NCBI RefSeq assembly: GCF_021245985.1
Contig: NZ_JAJQXA010000002.1
Location: 102,668 to 166,667 of the forward strand
Reading direction: 5' to 3'
DNA from: Flavobacterium soyae
GTDB taxonomy: Bacteria > Bacteroidota > Bacteroidia > Flavobacteriales > Flavobacteriaceae
DNA: 64,000 nucleotides
Below, one piece after another: positions 58,856 to 64,000 of this stretch. Position 1 is the first letter of the stretch. Every line of letters begins with the position of its first letter. The notes under the pieces were generated by a model. The model was given only the letters and a program-made list of their open reading frames with translations, was not told the DNA's origin and did not search any database. Both the position numbers and the translations under genes were made by a program.

Positions 58856-58968
58856 ACTACATGAAAAAATTCAAATTAATAAAAAAATCCCAAACTCCAT
58901 AATTGGAATTTGGACCCGAGCGATAGCGAACAGGCGAAGCAATTTAAAAATTGAAATTTATCGAATTT

Positions 58969-60624
58969 TTATTCGATTATATTAGAAGTAGTAACATAAA
59001 AATCCTTATCAACTTCTACTTTTCTGTCTTCATTAGTCGTTTTTTCAGACTGCCATTCTGTTGTTGGTTTTAACCACGTTTCAACACCGTTTAATTTTAC
59101 TCTAACCGGCATATCAAATTTAGCAACACAATTTGTCCAGTGATATCCGAATGTTCCGTTTTTAAACATGTATTCAAAAACCGGAACTTGAGTTGTAGTC
59201 AAATATTGCGCATAAACCCTGTTGAAATTAATTCCAGATTGCTCGTTAATATAATCCTGAATTTGTTTACCTGTAACCGTTTGGTGGTAAAAAGTCTTAT
59301 TCATACCTCTCAATATCGATTTCCATTTGGCATCATCATTAATTACCTGACGAATCATGTGCAGCATAGTTGCACCTTTTGGATACATATCTCCTGATCC
59401 TTCATTATTTACATCATAATGTCCTATAATTGGCGTATCATTTTGAATGTTTTTTCTGCATCCAATTATGTATTCAGCTGCAGCGTCTTTTCCGTAATAA
59501 TATTCAATAAAAAGGCTTTCAGAGTAATTTGTAAAACTCTCGTGAACCCACATATCAGCAATATCTTTGTACGTAATATTGTTGGCAAACCATTCGTGGC
59601 CAGACTCGTGAATAATGATAAAATCAAATTTTAATCCCCAGCCAGTTCTGCTTAAATCACGTCCTAAATAACCTTTTTTATATTGGTTTCCGTACGTTAC
59701 AGAACTTTGGTGTTCCATTCCTAAATACGGAACTTCGACTAATTTATAACTGTCTTCATACCAAGGATAAGGTCCAAACCAGTTTTCAAAAGCTTTCAAC
59801 ATTTTTGGAGCATCTTTAAACTGCTCTTTTGCCAAAGTTAGATTATCTCTTAAAACATAATAATTACAGTCTAAATCGCCTTTTTCTCCTTTATAAACCT
59901 CAGAAAAATTAACGTAATCACCAATATTAATGTTTACGCCGTAATTATTGATTGGGTTCGAAACGTACCAATTAAATGTTTTTGTTCCGTCTTTTTCTTT
60001 TTTAACGCTTTGTAATCTTCCGTTAGAAACATCTGTTAAATCTCCTGGAACATTCACGCTGATTAACATATTTTCTACTTCATCATACATATGGTCTTTG
60101 TTTGGCCACCAAACGCTGGCACCTAAACCCTGACAAGATGTAGCAATAAAATCTTTTCCGTTTTTATCTTTTTTCCAGGAAAATCCTCCATCCCACGGCG
60201 CTCTTACCGCTTCTTTTGGTTTTCCTTCAAAATAAACTACAATTTCTTTAGTATCGCCAACTTTCTGCTTTTCAGTTAAAGTAATGAAAAACGCATTTCC
60301 GTCTCTTTCAAATTTCAATTCTTTCTTATCCTGTGTTACTTTCGTAATTTTCATAGGTTCCTGCAAATCAATCTGCATTCTGTTATTCTCTGTTAAAACA
60401 GTATAACGAACTGTATTAGAACCCGAAATAGCTTTTTCTTTAGGATTAACTTTTACATCAAGATGATAGTATTTTAAATCCCACCAGACTCTTTCTTTTG
60501 TTATGCTTCCGCGTAAAGTATCCTGATGTGTAAAAACTGTTTCTCCTTTATTAAGAAGTCCCTGTGCATTGGCAGTAAAACCAATTAAAAAAGCAGTAAA
60601 AATGCTTCCGAAGTAATTTTTCAT
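58969..60624 (-). CDS. M1-family metallopeptidase, first of a tandem pair
   Basis: A 551-residue secreted peptidase. Signal peptide MKNYFGSIFTAFLIGFTANA, then the beta-sandwich aminopeptidase N-domain, the substrate loop GMEHQSSVTYG (302-312) and the zinc site HESGH (339-343) with Glu362 in MWVHESFTNYSE. Length is shorter than E. coli PepN (870) because the C-terminal helical domain is missing, as in the small Bacteroidota M1 proteins. It trims N-terminal residues from peptides outside the cytoplasm. Highly similar (by eye) to its upstream neighbour, so a tandem duplicate. Confidence 0.92.
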   Translation of the reverse strand: MKNYFGSIFTAFLIGFTANAQGLLNKGETVFTHQDTLRGSITKERVWWDLKYYHLDVKVNPKEKAISGSNTVRYTVLTENNRMQIDLQEPMKITKVTQDKKELKFERDGNAFFITLTEKQKVGDTKEIVVYFEGKPKEAVRAPWDGGFSWKKDKNGKDFIATSCQGLGASVWWPNKDHMYDEVENMLISVNVPGDLTDVSNGRLQSVKKEKDGTKTFNWYVSNPINNYGVNINIGDYVNFSEVYKGEKGDLDCNYYVLRDNLTLAKEQFKDAPKMLKAFENWFGPYPWYEDSYKLVEVPYLGMEHQSSVTYGNQYKKGYLGRDLSRTGWGLKFDFIIIHESGHEWFANNITYKDIADMWVHESFTNYSESLFIEYYYGKDAAAEYIIGCRKNIQNDTPIIGHYDVNNEGSGDMYPKGATMLHMIRQVINDDAKWKSILRGMNKTFYHQTVTGKQIQDYINEQSGINFNRVYAQYLTTTQVPVFEYMFKNGTFGYHWTNCVAKFDMPVRVKLNGVETWLKPTTEWQSEKTTNEDRKVEVDKDFYVTTSNIIE

Positions 60625-60717
60625 TAGTAAAATGGTATTATTTTGAAATCAATCTGTAACAAATGTAAACATTCGAATTAAGATTTCTAAAATTTTATGA
60701 TTTCTTCATCAAAAAAC

Positions 60718-60755
60718 AAACCCAATAAACTATCCAATTTATTGGGTTTCAATTT
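60718..60755 (-). terminator. Terminator of the second M1 peptidase gene
   Basis: AAACCCAATAAA (minus strand, 60738-60749) pairs with its complement at 60718-60729; the stem is followed by GTTTTTTG on the minus strand. It lies 22 bp past the stop codon at 60772. Confidence 0.8.
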
Positions 60756-60771
60756 TAATTATTTCCGAAGT

Positions 60772-62427
60772 TTAATTGGTGATATTAAATTCTGTTACGT
60801 AAAAGTTTTTATCAACAGCCAAAGTTGATTTATCATCCTTTACATTTTCTGCTTTCCAGTCTGTTGTTGGTTTTAACCATGTTTCAACACCGTTTATAGT
60901 AACTTTTAAAGGAAGATCAAAATTCTCTACACAATTAATCCAGTGATAAACCAATTTTTGATTTTTAATATAATATTCAAAAGTTGGAACCTGAGCCGTT
61001 CTTAAATACTGGTCAAAAACCGGACTGAAATTAATTCCGGACTCTTTACTTATATAATCTTCAATTTGCTTTGTAGTAACTGTTTGATGGTAAAAAGTTT
61101 TATTCATTCCTCTCAAAATCGATTTGAATTTTGCATCATCATTTATAACCTGACGAATCGTATGAATTATATTCGCCCCTTTTGGATACATATCGCCAGA
61201 ACCTTCAACATTTACATCATAATAACCAATAATTGGTTTTTTATTGGTAATCACTTTTCTAATTCCTCTTATATATTCATTTGCAGCGTCTTTTCCGTAA
61301 TAATACTCAATAAAAAGCGATTCAGAATAAGTTGTAAAACTCTCATGAATCCACATATCTGCAATGTCTTTATATGTAATATTGTTGGCAAACCACTCAT
61401 GTCCGGATTCATGAATAATAATATAATCAAATTTTAATCCCCAGCCTGTTCCGCTTAGATCGTTTCCCTTATAACCATTTTGATAGTCATTTCCGTAAGT
61501 CACAGAACTTTGATGTTCCATCCCTAAATACGGAACTTCAACTAATTTATAGCTGTCTTCGTAAAACGGATAAGGTCCAAACCAGTTTTCAAAAGCTTTC
61601 AGCATTTTTGGTGCATCCTGAAAGTGTTTTTTAGCAATTTCAAGGTTATCTCTCAAAACATAATAATTACAGTCTAAATCGCCTTTTTCTCCTTTAAACT
61701 TTTCAGAGAAATTAACGTAATCTCCAATATTAATATTTACTCCATAATTGTTAATTGGATTCGAAACATACCAATTAAAGGTTTTCGTTCCGTCTTTTTG
61801 TTTTTTAACGCTTTGTAATCTTCCGTTAGAAACATCAGTCAAATGTCCCGGAACATTCACACTGATCAACATATTTTCCACTTCATCATACATATGATCT
61901 TTACAAGGCCACCAAACACTCGCTCCTAAACCTTGACAAGATGAAGCAATGAAATCTTTTCCGTTTTTATCTTTCTGCCATGTAATTCCTCCGTCCCACG
62001 GCGGTCTAACAGCTTCTTTAGGCACTCCGCCAAAAGAAATTATAATTTCCTTAGTTTCGCCAACTTTTTGATTTTCAGTTAAAGTAATGAAAAACGCATT
62101 TCCGTCTCTTTCAAATTTTAATTCTTTTCCGTTTTGCATTACTTTCGTAATGTTCATAGGTTCCTGCAAATCGATCTGCATTTTATTATTCTCCGTTAAA
62201 ACAGTATAACGAACCGTATTTGAGCCAGATATAGTTCTATCCGCAGGATTTACTTTTATATCCAGATGATAATATTTTAAATCCCACCAGGCTCTTTCTT
62301 TTGTAATGCTTCCGCGTAAAGTATCCTGATGTGTAAAAACCGTTTCAGACTTATTCATAAGTCCTTGAGCATTGGCAGCAAAACCAATTAGAAAAGCTAT
62401 TATAACACTTCCAACGTATTTTTTCAT
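60772..62427 (-). CDS. M1-family metallopeptidase, second of a tandem pair
   Basis: Also 551 residues, with the same layout: signal peptide MKKYVGSVIIAFLIGFAANA, the GMEHQSSVTYG loop and HESGHEW zinc site with downstream Glu. Differences from the other copy are spread over the length (e.g. KHFQDAPKML, SGTGWGLKFDYIII, RKVITNKKPIIGYYDVNVEG) and concentrate near the C-terminus, suggesting duplication followed by drift, possibly with altered substrate preference. Each copy has its own terminator. The pair lies between the TPR-like gene and a CBM9-like gene. Confidence 0.92.
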   Translation of the reverse strand: MKKYVGSVIIAFLIGFAANAQGLMNKSETVFTHQDTLRGSITKERAWWDLKYYHLDIKVNPADRTISGSNTVRYTVLTENNKMQIDLQEPMNITKVMQNGKELKFERDGNAFFITLTENQKVGETKEIIISFGGVPKEAVRPPWDGGITWQKDKNGKDFIASSCQGLGASVWWPCKDHMYDEVENMLISVNVPGHLTDVSNGRLQSVKKQKDGTKTFNWYVSNPINNYGVNINIGDYVNFSEKFKGEKGDLDCNYYVLRDNLEIAKKHFQDAPKMLKAFENWFGPYPFYEDSYKLVEVPYLGMEHQSSVTYGNDYQNGYKGNDLSGTGWGLKFDYIIIHESGHEWFANNITYKDIADMWIHESFTTYSESLFIEYYYGKDAANEYIRGIRKVITNKKPIIGYYDVNVEGSGDMYPKGANIIHTIRQVINDDAKFKSILRGMNKTFYHQTVTTKQIEDYISKESGINFSPVFDQYLRTAQVPTFEYYIKNQKLVYHWINCVENFDLPLKVTINGVETWLKPTTDWKAENVKDDKSTLAVDKNFYVTEFNITN

Positions 62428-62543
62428 TATAAATTAAGTTTTTGAATTAGTTATAATATTAGTATAAATTTTTATTTTTTTGTTACAGATTTGTATTCCT
62501 ATACAGTATTGTTTTTTTATTTTAGCTAAAATTTACCAGTTTT

Positions 62544-63242
62544 ATGAAATATTGTTCTTTTTTATACCTTTTGACATTCCTGTATTCACTAAATAATTAT
62601 TCCCAGACATTTCCTGTTCATAAAACAAGCGAGAAAATAATGATTGACGGAGATTTAACCGATTGGAAAACACCTTTTTTAGGTCCGTTTGTAGTTCATA
62701 ATTCAAGCGAAAAAGCAACACAAAATACAATGGTTTCACTTTCGTGGAATGATGAAAACCTTTATATCGCTTATCATTCCGTAGATTCGAAAATAGTTGG
62801 AAAGTCTCAGAAAAAAGATTCAAAGATCTATGAAGCTGATGATTTAGTTGAAGTATTTATTGATCCGGATGGTGACGGAAAAAATTATCTTGAAATTGGT
62901 GTAAATGCTTTTTCTACCAATTATGATATGCTGATAAAATGTATTTCTCCTGAATGTGGAGGCTGGAAAACGACAATGAATTTTGATATAGAAGGATTAG
63001 AAGCTGTCAGCAAAATAACTCCTGAAGGTTTTGATACCGAAATTAAAATCCCTTTTACGAGCCTGGAAAAAATCGAAAACGGAAATTTCTTAAAGCCAAA
63101 AATTGGTACAAAATGGAAAGCTAATACTTTTAGAATTGATTACGGTAACACAACCGAATATCTTGCATTACAGGATTATAAAAGTTTAAGGTTTGGTTTT
63201 CATCACCCGGAAGAATTTGCGGTTTTTGAGTTTATGGAGTGA
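62544..63242 (+). CDS. CBM9-like secreted protein
   Basis: A 232-residue protein. A signal peptide (MKYCSFLYLLTFLYSLNNYS) precedes a single carbohydrate-binding-module-9-like domain: IMIDGDLTDWKTPFLGPF, LSWNDENLYIAYHSVDSKIV, EADDLVEVFIDPDGDGKNYLE, and PEGFDTEIKIPFTSLEKI, then TKWKANTFRIDYG. The D/W pattern and the sugar-binding strands match the family (domain of xylanases and of stand-alone outer-surface proteins). It is divergent from the M1 gene with 116 bp between. Confidence 0.85.
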   Translation: MKYCSFLYLLTFLYSLNNYSQTFPVHKTSEKIMIDGDLTDWKTPFLGPFVVHNSSEKATQNTMVSLSWNDENLYIAYHSVDSKIVGKSQKKDSKIYEADDLVEVFIDPDGDGKNYLEIGVNAFSTNYDMLIKCISPECGGWKTTMNFDIEGLEAVSKITPEGFDTEIKIPFTSLEKIENGNFLKPKIGTKWKANTFRIDYGNTTEYLALQDYKSLRFGFHHPEEFAVFEFME

Positions 63243-63310
63243 GTGTTGCGAGATGGCACACAGATGATGCTGATTCGCTATGCGAAAGTGCGGATTTATA
63301 CGGATTTTTT

Positions 63311-63410
63311 TGTCATTTCGAGGAACGAGAAATCGCACTCGTTTATCGACAAAGATTGGAGATATCCTTTGCGGAATTTCTAGTGCGATTTCTCGTTCCT
63401 CGAAATGACA
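63311..63410. repeat. 100-bp palindromic repeat, family A, copy 5 (inverted)
   Basis: TGTCATTTCGAGGAACGAG faces CTCGTTCCTCGAAATGACA; GAAATCGCACTCG faces CTAGTGCGATTTC; the centre reads TTATCGACAAAGATTGG. Orientation as copy 4. It lies between the convergent CBM9-like gene and hisIE, 9 bp from the hisIE stop. Confidence 0.9.
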
Positions 63411-63418
63411 ACTTTGTG

Positions 63419-64000
63419 TTACTTCTGGCGCTTTTTCAAAACATCAACAACATCATTCAATTGAAAACCTTTTGCCTGCAGTAAAATCAGATAATGAAAA
63501 AGCAAATCAGCGCTTTCGCTAAGGAATAAATCATCATTATCATCTTTTGCTTCGATCACCACTTCTACAGCTTCTTCACCTACTTTTTGAGCAATTTTAT
63601 TGATTCCTTTTTCGAATAATGAAGCAACATAACTCTTCTCCGAATCGGCATTTTCTCTACGGATTTTGATTGTGTTTTCTAAATGAGAAATGAAACCATA
63701 ATTTTCCTTGTTTTCCTCCTGCCAGCAAGTATCTGCACCCGTGTGACAGGTTGGCCCAACAGGTTTTGCCTGAATTAAAAGTGTATCTCCGTCGCAGTCA
63801 TTTTTAATACTTACCAAATTTAAAAAATTGCCACTCTCCTCACCTTTTGTCCAAAGTCTTTGTTTGGATCGGCTAAAGAATGTTACTTTTTGTGTTTCTA
63901 TTGTTTTTTGAAGCGATTCTTCGTTCATATAACCCAGCATCAAAACATTTTTTGTTTCTGAATCCTGAATTATCGCCGGAATCAATCCGTGTGCGCTTTT
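63419..64000 (-). CDS. hisIE: HisIE: phosphoribosyl-AMP cyclohydrolase / phosphoribosyl-ATP pyrophosphatase, 3' part
   Basis: The reading frame is open to the window edge; the 5' end lies outside, with HGLIPAII continuing directly upstream of the visible part, so the TTG at 63985 is not the start. HisI half: VLMLGYMNEESLQKTIETQK, FFSRSKQRLWTKGEESGNFL, and the zinc/Mg site PVGPTCHTGADTCW. HisE half: FISHLENTIKIRRENADSEK, SYVASLFEKGINKIAQKVGE and EAVEVVIEA. It performs steps two and three of histidine synthesis. The stop codon is 9 bp from a palindromic repeat. Confidence 0.92.
   Translation of the reverse strand, partial: KSAHGLIPAIIQDSETKNVLMLGYMNEESLQKTIETQKVTFFSRSKQRLWTKGEESGNFLNLVSIKNDCDGDTLLIQAKPVGPTCHTGADTCWQEENKENYGFISHLENTIKIRRENADSEKSYVASLFEKGINKIAQKVGEEAVEVVIEAKDDNDDLFLSESADLLFHYLILLQAKGFQLNDVVDVLKKRQK

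Larger units (their letters stand above)
58667..58950. repeat. Perfect 49-bp inverted repeat enclosing a terminator and family A copy 4
   Basis: 58667-58715 and 58902-58950 are exact complements; the arm includes GCTTCGCCTGTTCGCTATCG and the TTGGAATTT unit. Within the 186-nt interior sits a terminator (58716-58752) and the 102-bp family A element in inverted orientation. It lies between the TPR-like gene and the M1 peptidase gene, which converge. Confidence 0.9.

Noticed and set aside
58542..58902. Frames of 75 and 104 codons on both strands
   Set aside because: They consist of the 49-bp inverted repeat, a terminator and family A copy 4; one overlaps the 3' end of the TPR-like gene antisense.
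63239..63484. Plus-strand 81-codon frame after the CBM9-like gene
   Set aside because: It is made of family A copy 5 and the antisense end of hisIE.
63983..63985. TTG as the start codon of hisIE
   Set aside because: The frame continues upstream with conserved HisI residues (HGLIPAII) to the window edge, so the true start lies outside.

Overview
The window looks like chromosome of a Flavobacterium-type bacterium (Bacteroidota). The base composition is AT-rich. Several promoters fit the Bacteroidota -7 form TAnnTTTG. The gene families are typical of Flavobacteriaceae: an OMP_b-brl-type TonB receptor, a fused E1 alpha/beta 2-oxoacid dehydrogenase, short LeuA, DUF6155 and DUF6194 proteins, and cNMP/CBS/DUF294 next to a DnaQ-like exonuclease. 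No rRNA, tRNA, CRISPR array or transposase gene was seen.

Layout. 1-8.5 kb is a patchwork of small accessory units, most made of a regulator plus one or two targets: HxlR/DUF6194, XRE-membrane protein, AraC/TetX-like monooxygenase/VOC, ArsR/SRPBCC/DoxX. 8.5-13 kb has a TonB receptor divergent from a LytS/LytTR two-component pair. 13-19 kb is a minus-strand run of housekeeping and small enzymes (transglutaminase-like, periplasmic-binding-like, DinB, VOC, nucleoside phosphorylase, SUI1, 2OG-Fe oxygenase). 19-34 kb has the E1 fusion, a quinone oxidoreductase with a Crp-like regulator, a MscS channel, two helicases, NDH-2 and a Bcr/CflA exporter.

About 34.86-42.97 kb is an 8.09-kb compact element whose genes look viral: a Rep_trans replication initiator, a candidate 239-aa capsid protein, a lysozyme-like virion protein with a membrane anchor, several small membrane proteins, and start/stop-overlapping micro-genes. 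There is no packaging ATPase, integrase or Zot. It is bounded by a 19-bp direct repeat. The right copy closely resembles a Xer/dif site and the left copy has a degenerate XerD arm. I interpret it as a provirus related to FLiP (Finnlakeviridae: icosahedral, membrane-containing, ssDNA phages) inserted at the chromosomal dif by host XerCD. This is the most notable object in the window.

43-46 kb encodes the cNMP/CBS/nucleotidyltransferase protein and exonuclease. 46-57 kb carries acs and the branched-chain amino-acid genes leuA, leuB, ilvD, ilvB, ilvN and ilvC. ilvD is preceded by a classical-looking attenuator: an Ile/Val-rich 25-codon leader followed by a terminator hairpin. leuC and leuD are absent from the cluster. 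57-64 kb has a TPR-like protein, two tandem M1 metallopeptidases, a CBM9-like secreted protein and the 3' part of hisIE.

Intergenic spaces carry several families of long palindromic repeats: a ~102-bp family present five times, a CTAAG/CTCAG family, a TTGGAATTTGGAATTT family, a CCATATAAGTTATATAAG family, and a 131-bp MITE-like unit with perfect 28-bp termini. Some are nested in one another, and one supplies the stop codon of a gene.
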